Part shown: positions 1 to 7,792 of the stretch, piece after piece
Position numbering within the stretch: position 1 is the stretch's first letter
Layout: each line of letters begins with the position of its first letter
Source of the DNA: Opitutaceae bacterium
GTDB taxonomy: Bacteria > Verrucomicrobiota > Verrucomicrobiia > Opitutales > Opitutaceae
Reading direction: 5' to 3'
Length of the DNA: 64,000 nt
Assembly: GCA_019455245.1 (NCBI GenBank)
Contig: JACFMR010000021.1
Span: 1-64,000, forward strand
The notes under the pieces: model-generated
The model's input: only the letters and a program-made list of their open reading frames with translations
Database searches by the model: none
Told to the model about the DNA's origin: nothing
Made by a program: the position numbers and the translations under genes

Positions 1-873
1 CCCGCTGTTCACCGTCACCGCGGTCGCATCCGACAACGCGTTGTCCGCCCCCAACGCCAGAGTCCCGGAGCCGTTCACCGTCGTCGTCCCCGTGTAGGTG
101 TTCGACCCGCTCAGGGTCAACGTGCCGCCGGATACGAGGAGGTTGCCGGTACCGGATGCCACCCCGCCGTAGGCATTGGAACCGGAAAGGTTCTCAATCA
201 GACCGGAGTTGGCGATGGCTTCGTTGGCGAGAGTGATGGACCCGCTGAGACCGAGGATGCCGCCGGTGCCGATGGTGGTGCCGGCGGCGGTGCTGCCAAG
301 GGCGTTGGCATGCGCGGCGACCAAAGTGCCGTCACTGATGGTGGTGAGGCCGGAGTAGGTGTTGCTGCCGGTGAATATGAGGTTGCCCGAGCCGGTTTTG
401 GTCAGGGTGCGGGCGCCGCCGGATTCGGTGATGGCGGAAGAAACGGTCAGACCGGTGCTCCCGGAAGTATCAAAGGTGGTGTTGGTCCGCAGTCGCAGGG
501 TGGTGAAATCCAAACTGTGGTTCCCGTCGCTGGCGGCGGTTTGCGTGATCGAACTGCCGTAGAGATCCAGCGTGCGTGAGCCGTTGCCGTTGATCAGGGC
601 CAGATCATCATCGGTGTCGAAAGTGAGGTTCAGGATGCTGCGATTGCCGCGTAATTGAATGGTGGCGGGCAGGCTGGTGTAGGTGTTGTCGAAGATGACG
701 TCGTTGCTTCTTCCCGGCATGCCATTGCTGGCCCAGTTGTTGTTGTTGTCCCAGCGGTTATTGTTGCCGCCGCCGTCCCACAATTTGGTTTGTGCCTCTG
801 AATGCGTGGTTCCCCAAAGCAGACATGCGGCCAAAAGGCACGCCATGTGATGTCTGGAAGGATACCTAGCCAT
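1..873 (-). CDS. Autotransporter-type beta-strand-repeat surface protein, N-terminal part
   Basis: The frame is open from an ATG to the window edge (291 codons), so only the N-terminus is present. It begins MARYPSRHHMACLLAACLLW and has a signal peptide ending near SEAQ. After that come Asn/Gly-rich and Ser/Thr/Gly-rich segments. These include near-repeats such as LTKTGSGNLIFTGSNTYSG and LLVSGGTLTLSGSNTYTG, the hallmark of autotransporter-associated beta-strand repeats that stack into a passenger beta-helix. Such proteins are secreted or surface-exposed, often very large and abundant in Opitutaceae. The anchoring C-terminus (autotransporter barrel or PEP-CTERM) lies outside the window, so the export route is unknown. 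A palindrome sits just upstream of the start. Confidence 0.85.
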   Translation of the reverse strand, partial: MARYPSRHHMACLLAACLLWGTTHSEAQTKLWDGGGNNNRWDNNNNWASNGMPGRSNDVIFDNTYTSLPATIQLRGNRSILNLTFDTDDDLALINGNGSRTLDLYGSSITQTAASDGNHSLDFTTLRLRTNTTFDTSGSTGLTVSSAITESGGARTLTKTGSGNLIFTGSNTYSGLTTISDGTLVAAHANALGSTAAGTTIGTGGILGLSGSITLANEAIANSGLIENLSGSNAYGGVASGTGNLLVSGGTLTLSGSNTYTGTTTVNGSGTLALGADNALSDATAVTVNSG

Positions 874-879
874 GACTTA

Positions 880-905
880 CCGATAGGTAGAACATTACTT
901 ATCGG
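880..905 (-). promoter_or_regulatory. Inverted repeat just upstream of the beta-strand-repeat gene
   Basis: CCGATAGGTA and TACTTATCGG form 10-base arms with one mismatch around a 6-base spacer, ending seven bases before the start codon. It could be an operator or an RNA hairpin affecting translation. The surrounding stretch is AT-rich, consistent with a promoter region, but no confident -35/-10 pair was assigned. Confidence 0.4.
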
Positions 906-1079
906 CAAGCAGAAATAAGGCAAACACCCTATATTTTATAAAAAACACCGCCCGGCGATGAGGCTATGATCTTAATCTATCAAAAAGAACAACTTACGCT
1001 ATCCTTTGCGAAATGCCCGCGAAGGAGACGGTGACCAGCCTCATGCTTGGCCCTCAATCCAGACTGCCGCGCCGGACGG

Positions 1080-2180
1080 TCAGTTGTTGAACCGGAACAG
1101 GGCCACGTCGCCGTCCTGGAAAACGTATTCCTTGCCTTCGAGGCGGTATTTGCCGGCTTCGCGGGCGGCGGCCACGCTGCCGAGGCTGGACAGATCGGCG
1201 TAGGAAACCACCTCGGCCTTGATGAAGCCCTTTTCGAAATCGGTATGGATGACCCCCGCGGCCTGCGGAGCCTTCCAGCCGACATGGATGGTCCAGGCGC
1301 GCACTTCCTTTTCGCCAGCGGTGAAATAGGTCTGCAGGCCGAGCAGCTTGTAGCTGGCCCGGATGAGGTTGCTGACGCCGGAGTCGGTTACGCCGAGATC
1401 GCGAAGAAATTCCTTTGCCTCGTCGGGCGACAGGTCGATCAACTCGGCCTCGATCTTGGCGCTGATGGGCACGTAGGCGGCGTCGTGGTGGGTGCGGACG
1501 TAGTCGGCGACCTTCTGCACGAACGGATTTTGCTCCGCGGTGGCGAGATCCGACTCCGCAACATTGCAGGCGAACAGCACCGGCTTGGCGGTGAGCAACT
1601 GGAAGTGGGTCATCAGCGCCTTTTCCTCGGGTGTGGCCGGCAGGATGTTGGCGGTCTTGCCCTCGTTGAGGTGCGGGGAGAGTTTTTCGAGCAGCACGAG
1701 CTCGGCCTGGGCTTCCTTGTCGCCGCCGCGGGCCTTTTTCTGTGTCTTTTCGATGCGCTTGGTCACGGCATCCAGGTCGGCGAGAACCAGCTCCGTCGTG
1801 ACAACCTCGATGTCGCGCACCGGGTCGATCGAACCCATGTTGTGGATGATGTCGCTGTCCTCGAAGCAGCGCACAACCTGCACGATGGCATCGACCTCGC
1901 GGATGTTGGCGAGGAACTGGTTGCCTAGGCCCTCGCCCTTGCTGGCACCGGCGACGAGGCCGGCGATGTCCACGAATTCGATCGCCGCCGGGATGATCAC
2001 GCTGGTCCTGGCGATCTTCTGGAGCACGGCGAGCCGGTCGTCCGGCACGGTGACCACGCCCACGTTGGGATCGATCGTGCAGAACGGATAATTGGCCGCC
2101 TCGGCCTTGCGCGAGCGGGTGAGGGCGTTAAAAAGGGTGGACTTGCCCACGTTGGGCAGCCCGACGATTCCGGCTTTCAT
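1080..2180 (-). CDS. ychF: YchF/OLA1-family ATPase
   Basis: This is a 366-residue protein of the Obg-related YchF family, a cytoplasmic ribosome-associated nucleotidase. The Walker A motif GLPNVGKST lies at residues 7-15 and the switch region DIAGL at 71-75, followed by GASKGEGLGNQFL. The usual NKxD guanine-specificity motif is replaced by NVAE at 206-209, which in this family goes with preference for ATP over GTP. The last ~85 residues form the TGS domain. Length is normal (E. coli YchF is 363). It is transcribed away from rpsP. No Shine-Dalgarno precedes the ATG, which is fixed by the conserved MKAGIVGLPN start. Confidence 0.97.
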   Translation of the reverse strand: MKAGIVGLPNVGKSTLFNALTRSRKAEAANYPFCTIDPNVGVVTVPDDRLAVLQKIARTSVIIPAAIEFVDIAGLVAGASKGEGLGNQFLANIREVDAIVQVVRCFEDSDIIHNMGSIDPVRDIEVVTTELVLADLDAVTKRIEKTQKKARGGDKEAQAELVLLEKLSPHLNEGKTANILPATPEEKALMTHFQLLTAKPVLFACNVAESDLATAEQNPFVQKVADYVRTHHDAAYVPISAKIEAELIDLSPDEAKEFLRDLGVTDSGVSNLIRASYKLLGLQTYFTAGEKEVRAWTIHVGWKAPQAAGVIHTDFEKGFIKAEVVSYADLSSLGSVAAAREAGKYRLEGKEYVFQDGDVALFRFNN

Positions 2181-2284
2181 AAGCGGTCAGAGGGAGCAGG
2201 GGGAGTCGGGGCTTGACAAGGCAATTATGGGGCGGTGTGCTTTCCGACTTTTCCAAACAAGCAACGTTCTGCAATTCTACTGAC

Positions 2285-2545
2285 ATGGCTCTTAAAATCC
2301 GTCTCACCCGCGTTGGCGCGACCCACAACCCGCATTACCGTGTGGTGGTCGCCGAAGCCCGTTCCCGCCGTGATGGCGCGGCGGTCGAGCTCTTGGGCAC
2401 CTACGCTCCCCGGGCCAAAGGCCAGCAGGTCAACCTTGATCTCGACCGGGTCGATTACTGGATCAGCAAGGGCGCCAAGCCCACCGACACGCTCAACGCG
2501 ATGATCAAGAAGGCCCGCAAGGCCGCCGCCGCCTCGGCGAGCTGA
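2285..2545 (+). CDS. rpsP: 30S ribosomal protein S16
   Basis: The product is an 86-residue small-subunit protein with the typical MALKIRLTRVGATHNPHYRV start and the WISKGAKPTDT segment near the C-terminus. S16 binds the 5' domain of 16S rRNA and is needed for 30S assembly. An upstream in-frame extension is possible but lacks family similarity, so the ATG of MALKI is used. It is the first gene of the conserved rpsP-trmD-rplS cluster. The rimM gene usually found next is absent, and a strong terminator follows directly. Confidence 0.97.
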   Translation: MALKIRLTRVGATHNPHYRVVVAEARSRRDGAAVELLGTYAPRAKGQQVNLDLDRVDYWISKGAKPTDTLNAMIKKARKAAAASAS

Positions 2546-2569
2546 TCCGCGTTCCGCCGGCACCTTTTC

Positions 2570-2608
2570 AAAATCGCCCCGCCTCGCGGCCCGGGCGATT
2601 TTTTGTTT
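2570..2608 (+). terminator. Intrinsic terminator between rpsP and trmD
   Basis: AAAATCGCCC and GGGCGATTTT form a perfect 10-bp stem around a 13-base GC-rich loop, and the T-rich run TTTTTTGTTTT follows. It lies between rpsP and trmD, so it should uncouple S16 from the downstream genes or act as an attenuator. Confidence 0.85.
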
Positions 2609-2622
2609 TCAGGATCCTACCC

Positions 2623-3291
2623 GTGCGCATCGACATCCTCACGCTTTTCCCCGCCATGCTCGACGGCTTTTTGTCCGAGAGCATGCTGGGCCGCGCGCAG
2701 GAGGCGAAGTTGCTTGAGATCAACGTGCGCAACATCCGCGATTGGGCGCAGGACAAGCATCGCACGACCGATGACCGGCCCTTCGGGGGCGGTGCCGGCA
2801 TGCTGATGCGCTGCGAGCCGGTCTTCGCCGCCATCGAGGCCGTGCAGACGCCCGGTTGCCGCCGCATCTACCTGACCCCTGACGGCGTGCCGTTCACCGC
2901 GGCCAAGGCGGAGCAGCTATCGCACGAAAAGCATCTGGTTCTGCTGAGCGGTCACTACGAGGGGATCGACCAGCGCATCCGTGACACGATCATCGACGAG
3001 GAGATCAGCATCGGGGATTACGTGCTCACCAACGGCACGCTGGCCGCCGCGGTGGTGGTCGATGCGCTGGCCCGTTTCATCCCCGGCGTGCTGGGCGAGG
3101 AAATGTCGTTGACGCACGAAAGTTTCACCCGCAAGTTGCTCGACTTTCCTCAATACACGCGTCCCGCCGAATTTCGCGGCATGTCCGTGCCGGAAGTTCT
3201 CCTCTCCGGCAATCATGCCGAAATCGAGAAGTGGCGGCACGCGCGCCGGATGGAAAAAACCCGCTCCGTGCGGCCCGATTTACTCAAATAA
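2623..3291 (+). CDS. trmD: tRNA (guanine37-N1)-methyltransferase
   Basis: TrmD methylates G37 of tRNAs reading CNN codons, using S-adenosylmethionine, and prevents +1 frameshifting. The 222-residue product has the knotted SPOUT core: LLSGHYEGIDQR (residues ~108-119) and SIGDYVLTNG (~129-138), plus the C-terminal LLSGNHAEIEKW tRNA-binding part. It is slightly shorter than the E. coli enzyme (255). The start is GTG, chosen because MRIDILTLFP is the family N-terminus. The general-base aspartate of E. coli TrmD (D169, in DSF) appears as Glu166 in HESF. The gene begins after a terminator, so it probably has its own promoter or depends on readthrough. Confidence 0.95.
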   Translation: MRIDILTLFPAMLDGFLSESMLGRAQEAKLLEINVRNIRDWAQDKHRTTDDRPFGGGAGMLMRCEPVFAAIEAVQTPGCRRIYLTPDGVPFTAAKAEQLSHEKHLVLLSGHYEGIDQRIRDTIIDEEISIGDYVLTNGTLAAAVVVDALARFIPGVLGEEMSLTHESFTRKLLDFPQYTRPAEFRGMSVPEVLLSGNHAEIEKWRHARRMEKTRSVRPDLLK

Positions 3292-3301
3292 ACTCACAGC
3301 C

Positions 3302-3661
3302 ATGAACTCGATCATCAAAGAAATCACCTCCGTGCAGCTCAAGCAGGACGTCCCGGCCTTCCGCGTCGGCGACGGGGTCAAGGTGCACACCAAGGTCCGC
3401 GAAGGTGACAAAGAGCGCGTGCAGATTTTCGCCGGCATCGTCATCGCCCGCAAGGGCGAGGGCATCCACGAGACCTTCACCGTGCGCCGCATCAGCTACG
3501 GCGAGGGCGTGGAGAAGGTGTTCCCGATCCACTCGCCCAATGTCGTGAAGATCGAGATCGAGCGCGAGTCCGAGCCGATGCGCGCCCGCCTGTATTACCT
3601 GCGCGGTCGCAAGGGCAAGGCCGCCATGGCGATCCGGGAAAAGGACCGCGCGGCCAAATAA
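3302..3661 (+). CDS. rplS: 50S ribosomal protein L19
   Basis: The product is a 119-residue large-subunit protein located at the 30S-50S interface. Family features are the N-terminal MNSIIKEITSVQLKQDVPAF, the RVQIFAGIVIARKGEGI core, the FTVRRISYGEGVEKVFP segment and the C-terminal ARLYYLRGRKGKAA. It starts ten bases after trmD stops, so the two are probably co-transcribed. The leader is AC-rich and has no Shine-Dalgarno. A strong terminator follows. Confidence 0.97.
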   Translation: MNSIIKEITSVQLKQDVPAFRVGDGVKVHTKVREGDKERVQIFAGIVIARKGEGIHETFTVRRISYGEGVEKVFPIHSPNVVKIEIERESEPMRARLYYLRGRKGKAAMAIREKDRAAK

Positions 3662-3688
3662 GCCCGCGTCATTTTCACCGTTATTTCG

Positions 3689-3714
3689 GCGAACCCCGCG
3701 GGGTTCGCTTTTTT
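3689..3714 (+). terminator. Intrinsic terminator after rplS
   Basis: GCGAACCCC and GGGGTTCGC form a 9-bp GC-rich stem with a tight loop, followed by TTTTTT. It closes the trmD-rplS transcription unit upstream of transketolase. Confidence 0.88.
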
Positions 3715-3769
3715 GTGTCCAGATTCTGCTTCCCCGGCCGCGGAGGCGTATCTAGTGAATTGCCCAACC

Positions 3770-5761
3770 ATGACGCTCCAGACCCATCTGCTGACCCAAG
3801 CGGCCAACCAAGCCCGCGGACTCGCCATCGACGCCATCCACCGTTGTTCCTCCGGACACCTCGGTCTGCCTCTCGGGGCGGCGGAAATTGGCGCGGTGCT
3901 TTTCGGCCACGCCTTGAGCCACAATCCCGAACGGCCCCGCTGGCTCAACCGCGACCGGTTCGTGCTCTCCGCCGGCCATGGCTCCATGTTCCTCTACGCT
4001 TGGCTGCACCTGAGCGGCTACGACGTTTCGACGGATGACCTGATGGCGTTCCGCCAGTTGCACTCGAAGACCCCGGGGCACCCCGAGTTTCGCGAGACCC
4101 CCGGCGTGGAAAGCACCACCGGGCCGCTCGGGCAGGGCATCGGCAACGCCGTGGGCATGGCCGTGGCCGGCAAGATGGCCGCCGCGCGCTTCAACACGGC
4201 GGAGCACGAGATTTTCGATTACCACGTGGTCTGCCTCGCCGGCGACGGTTGCATGCAGGAAGGCGTGGCGATGGAGGCGGTGGAGTTCGCCGGGCACCAG
4301 CAGCTCGACAACCTGATTCTCATTTACGACGCCAATGACGTCACGCTCGACGCCATGGCGGAGAAAACCCAGAGCGCCAACACCGCTGCGCGCTACAAGG
4401 CCATCGGTTGGGACGTGCAGACCATCGACGGGCACGATCTCGCCGCCATCCTCAAGGCGTTCAACAAGGCGAAGAAGACGAAGAGCGGCAAACCGCAGCT
4501 GATCATCGCCAGGACGCAGATCGGGCGCGGCATTCCCGAGGTGGCCGGCACGGCCAAGGGGCACGGCGAGGGCGGCGCCAAGTTTGCCGACAGCGCGCGG
4601 GCCGGGCTCGGCCTGCCCGCCGACCAACATTTCTATGTCAGTGACGAGGTCCGCGCCTACATGGACGGACACCGCAAGCGTCTCATTCGCGCCTGCAACA
4701 AATGGAGCAAGACCTTCAAGGCCTGGCGCACGGCCAATCCCGACCGGGCCGCGCTGCTTGACACCGCCGGCAAGGCCGTCGATCCGGAGGCGCTGCTGGC
4801 CAAGATTCCGGTTTTCCCCGCCGATGCGAAACACGGTGGCACGCGGGCGGCCGGCCGCGATGTGCTGCAACCCGTGGCCGCCGAACTGCCGTTGCTCATC
4901 GGCGGCAGCGCCGACCTGTATGGCTCGACATTGAACTACATCGCCGCGGACAAGGATTTCGAGCCGGCCAACCGTGCCGGTCGCAACATCCGTTTCGGCA
5001 TTCGCGAGCACGCGATGGCCGCGATTGCCAACGGCATCGCGTATGACGGGTTGTTCCGCCCCAGCGTGGCGACGTTTCTCGTCTTCGCCGATTACTCGAG
5101 GCCCTCGATGCGTCTCGCCGCGCTCACCAAGCTGCCGGTGGTTTACATTTACACGCACGATTCAATCGGGGTGGGCGAGGACGGCCCGACGCACCAGCCG
5201 GTTGAGACGGTTTCCGCCCTGCGCCTGATTCCCGGGCTCGATGTCATCCGTCCCGGTGATGCCGAGGAAGTCGCCGGTGCGATGGCCGCGGCCCTGGCCC
5301 GCAACGACGGGCCGACCCTGCTGGCCCTGAGCCGGCAGGCGGTGCCGTTGCTCAACGACATCCCCGCCGAGGTGCGACGCCAAGGCGTGTTGCGCGGCGG
5401 CTATGTGGCCGTGCGCGAGAGTGCTCCGCTGACGCATATCCTGCTGGCCTCGGGCAGTGAACTGCATCTCGCCATCGCCGCGGCCAAGGAACTCGGCGCC
5501 GGCACCCGCGTGGTGTCGCTGCCGTCGTTTGAGCGTTTCTCCCGGCAACCGGCGGATTACCGCGAAAGCGTCTTGCCGGCCGCCTGCCGCAAGCGCGTGG
5601 CGGTCGAGGCCGGCGTGACTCCGCTCTGGTGGCAGTTCGTGGGCAGCGAAGGCCGCGTGGTGGGCATCGATCGCTTTGGCCTCAGCGCGCCCGGTCCGCA
5701 GGTCTTTCAGGAACTGGGCATCACCACCGCCGCGGTCGTCGCGGCGGCGCGCGAGCTGTAA
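3770..5761 (+). CDS. tkt: Transketolase
   Basis: This thiamine-diphosphate enzyme moves two-carbon units between sugar phosphates in the pentose phosphate pathway. The 663-residue length matches full bacterial transketolases. Visible motifs are [12 protein letters not shown] near residue 28, TPGHPEF at 101-107, [14 protein letters not shown] at 118-131 and the diphosphate-binding GDGCMQEG at 158-165. The pyrimidine-domain motif FGIREHAMA with the catalytic Glu lies near residue 410, and the substrate loop [16 protein letters not shown] near 465. The ATG at [10 protein letters not shown] gives the normal N-terminus; the longer open frame upstream overlaps the rplS terminator and is rejected. 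It appears monocistronic. Confidence 0.97.
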   Translation: MTLQTHLLTQAANQARGLAIDAIHRCSSGHLGLPLGAAEIGAVLFGHALSHNPERPRWLNRDRFVLSAGHGSMFLYAWLHLSGYDVSTDDLMAFRQLHSKTPGHPEFRETPGVESTTGPLGQGIGNAVGMAVAGKMAAARFNTAEHEIFDYHVVCLAGDGCMQEGVAMEAVEFAGHQQLDNLILIYDANDVTLDAMAEKTQSANTAARYKAIGWDVQTIDGHDLAAILKAFNKAKKTKSGKPQLIIARTQIGRGIPEVAGTAKGHGEGGAKFADSARAGLGLPADQHFYVSDEVRAYMDGHRKRLIRACNKWSKTFKAWRTANPDRAALLDTAGKAVDPEALLAKIPVFPADAKHGGTRAAGRDVLQPVAAELPLLIGGSADLYGSTLNYIAADKDFEPANRAGRNIRFGIREHAMAAIANGIAYDGLFRPSVATFLVFADYSRPSMRLAALTKLPVVYIYTHDSIGVGEDGPTHQPVETVSALRLIPGLDVIRPGDAEEVAGAMAAALARNDGPTLLALSRQAVPLLNDIPAEVRRQGVLRGGYVAVRESAPLTHILLASGSELHLAIAAAKELGAGTRVVSLPSFERFSRQPADYRESVLPAACRKRVAVEAGVTPLWWQFVGSEGRVVGIDRFGLSAPGPQVFQELGITTAAVVAAAREL

Positions 5762-5790
5762 ATCCGGCCGCGCTTTTCCCGCCGGCGGCC

Positions 5791-5814
5791 GCCTCGTCCT
5801 TCATCGGATGAGGC
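5791..5814 (+). terminator. Hairpin after tkt, possible weak terminator
   Basis: GCCTCGTCC and GGATGAGGC pair over 9 bp (one G-U) around a 6-base loop. There is no T-run directly after it, so termination here is uncertain. Confidence 0.35.
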
Positions 5815-5852
5815 CGGCTTAAGCCCGTGATAAAAAAAATTGCAGGGGCCGC

Positions 5853-5882
5853 TTGCAATTGTAGTTAGCCACCTGACTATAA
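5853..5882 (+). promoter_or_regulatory. Promoter with probable MarR operator
   Basis: TTGCAA at 5853-5858 and ACTATA/CTATAA at 5876-5882 have 17-18 base spacing, suiting a sigma-70-type promoter. Between and over them lies TAGTTAG-CCAC-CTGACTA (5862-5879), an 18-bp inverted repeat with one mismatch. Palindromes of this size are typical MarR operators. A dimer bound there would block RNA polymerase, suggesting autorepression of the regulator and possibly of the efflux operon. Function is inferred from position only. Confidence 0.55.
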
Positions 5883-5912
5883 GCCCCCTGATAATTTAGC
5901 CCCACCACTGAC

Positions 5913-6473
5913 ATGCCCATGTTGATGCTCAAGGATCTGCCGCGCTACGAGTGCCTGCTGGAGGGCGCGCGGCAAAATCCCGATCTCGATCCCTCCGCCT
6001 GTGAAGCCTTTCTCACCCTGCTGCGCACCGGCGACGAGGTCTTCGGGGTGGTGGAGCGCCGGTTGAGCGAGCACAATCTCTCCCAAGGCCGTTTCAGCGT
6101 GCTGATGTTGTTGTGGAAAGTTTGTGCGCGTGCGCCTGAGAGCGGTTGTGCAACGCCGGCCCGACCGCCCACGCCGGCGGAATTGGCCGAGGCCGCGGGG
6201 GTGACCCGGGCCACGATGACCGGATTGGTCGACACCTTGGAGCGCGACGGCTTGGTGCGCCGGGAACCCGACCCGAACGACCGCCGGATGATGTGGGTGC
6301 AGCTGACCCCGAAGGGCGAGGCCCTGATCAAGGAAATGCTGCCCCTGCATTTCCGCATGATGGCATGCTTGATGCAGCCGCTCAGTGAAACGGAGCGCAA
6401 GACCATGGTCAAACTGCTCAATAAGGTGCTGGAACAAGCCTCCGGCCAGCGCGCCCCGGCCCAGCCGAACTAA
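5913..6473 (+). CDS. MarR-family transcriptional regulator
   Basis: The 186-residue product has a central winged helix-turn-helix. Key segments are LSQGRFSVLMLLWKV, then PAELAEAAGVTRATMTGLVD (recognition helix), then the wing LVRREPDPNDRRMMWVQLT. MarR proteins are dimeric repressors that usually release DNA on binding phenolic or other small toxic ligands. Immediately downstream on the same strand is a complete RND efflux system, so this is its probable local repressor. A palindrome overlaps the promoter upstream. The nearby second ATG (MLMLKDL) is a possible alternative start. Confidence 0.9.
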   Translation: MPMLMLKDLPRYECLLEGARQNPDLDPSACEAFLTLLRTGDEVFGVVERRLSEHNLSQGRFSVLMLLWKVCARAPESGCATPARPPTPAELAEAAGVTRATMTGLVDTLERDGLVRREPDPNDRRMMWVQLTPKGEALIKEMLPLHFRMMACLMQPLSETERKTMVKLLNKVLEQASGQRAPAQPN

Positions 6474-6642
6474 CCGAACCGATTCGCGTGGAATTTTTTG
6501 TCCCCAGACAACTTCCGGGAACCCGCCGGCCGGTCATCCAGTCCACCGGCCGGTCATCATTCCTTGGCTTCCGCGCTTCATTATCGGCGGGACGCCGCCG
6601 GCCGCTCCCTTCCATTTTTTTCAACTCAGCCTTTTTTTCATC

Positions 6643-7755
6643 ATGACCAAGAAAATCGTTCTCACCCTTGTCGGGTTGCTCGTTGTCATCGCCTTGCTCG
6701 CGGGGGTGAAGATCCACCAGTTCAAAAAGATGGGGGCCCAGCAATATGTGGTGCCGCCGGAAACGGTGTCGGTTGCCGCCGCGACAGAATCGTTCTGGGA
6801 GCCCACGCTCAACGCCATCGGCTCCGTCGCCGCGGTCCAGGGCGTGACCGTGAGTTCCGAGGTCGCCGGCAAGGTTGTGCGCATCAATTTTGAATCGGGT
6901 GCCCTCGTGCAGGCGGGCGATCTGCTCGTCGAATTGGACGCCGGCACCGAGCAGGCGCAACTCGTCGCGGCGGAGGCCTCAGCGCGCCTCGCCGAGGTCA
7001 ACCTGCGTCGCGCCCGTGAGCTCATCGGCCAGCGCAGCATCGCCCAGGCCGAGCTCGATGCCGCCGAGGCGCAGGCGCTGGAGATCAACGCCCAGGTGGA
7101 AAGCATCAGGGCGACCATTGCCAAGAAGGTCATCCGTGCCCCCTTTGCGGGCCGCCTGGGCATCCGGCAGGTCAATCTCGGCCAGTATCTCGGCACCGGC
7201 GATCCGATCGTGGTGCTGCAGTCGCTCGATCCCGTCTACATCGACTTTTCCCTGCCGCAGCAGGAGATATCGAGGCTCGCGCCCGGCATGCCGGTCCGGG
7301 CGGTCACCGACGCTTTCCCGGAAGCGGTTTTTGAAGGCGCCATCACCGCGATCAGCCCCGTGGTCGACACCGCCACGCGCAACATGAAGGTCCAGGCGAC
7401 CTTCCGCAATGGGGACGAAAAACTGCGCGCCGGCATGTTCGCGCGGGTCGCGGTGGTGCTGCCCGAGAAACAACCCGTGCTGGGCATCCCCGGCACCGCC
7501 GTGATCTATGCGCCTTACGGCGACTCGGTCTTCATCGTCGAACCGGCCGAGGAGGGCGAGGGGTTGGTCGCCCGCCAGCAGTTTGTCCGGCTCGGGGTGT
7601 CGCGGGGCGATTTTGTGGCGGTCACCCAAGGCCTGAAAGCGGGCGAGCAGGTCGTCACCACCGGGGCGTTCAAACTCCGCAACGGCGCCGCCGTGGTCAT
7701 CGACAACACCCTCTCCCCGCCGGTGGAACTGGCGCCGCAGCCGACCGACAGCTGA
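6643..7755 (+). CDS. RND efflux periplasmic adaptor (MFP) subunit
   Basis: The product is a 370-residue membrane fusion protein linking the inner-membrane RND pump to the outer-membrane channel. One N-terminal membrane segment (residues ~5-24) anchors it. It is followed by a lipoyl half-motif (VSSEVAGKVVRINFESGALV), an Ala/Glu-rich alpha-hairpin (~100-150), the second lipoyl half (KKVIRAPFAGRLGIRQVNLG) and the beta-barrel and membrane-proximal domains (VVDTATRNMKVQATF). Length is normal for the AcrA/MexA/VexA type. There is no lipobox cysteine, so anchoring is by the transmembrane helix. The start is the ATG of MTKKIVLTLVG; the upstream in-frame extension looks non-coding. Confidence 0.93.
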   Translation: MTKKIVLTLVGLLVVIALLAGVKIHQFKKMGAQQYVVPPETVSVAAATESFWEPTLNAIGSVAAVQGVTVSSEVAGKVVRINFESGALVQAGDLLVELDAGTEQAQLVAAEASARLAEVNLRRARELIGQRSIAQAELDAAEAQALEINAQVESIRATIAKKVIRAPFAGRLGIRQVNLGQYLGTGDPIVVLQSLDPVYIDFSLPQQEISRLAPGMPVRAVTDAFPEAVFEGAITAISPVVDTATRNMKVQATFRNGDEKLRAGMFARVAVVLPEKQPVLGIPGTAVIYAPYGDSVFIVEPAEEGEGLVARQQFVRLGVSRGDFVAVTQGLKAGEQVVTTGAFKLRNGAAVVIDNTLSPPVELAPQPTDS

Positions 7756-7792
7756 TCCGCCTCCCAACTCCAGCCTCTTTCGCCTCCGCTCC

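Noticed and set aside
630..923. 97-codon minus-strand open frame near the window start
   Set aside because: It overlaps the beta-strand-repeat gene in another frame and has no family character; the true frame starts at 873 and runs off the edge.
3752..5158. 468-codon open frame antisense to transketolase
   Set aside because: Shadow of tkt; no recognisable domain and composition typical of an antisense frame.
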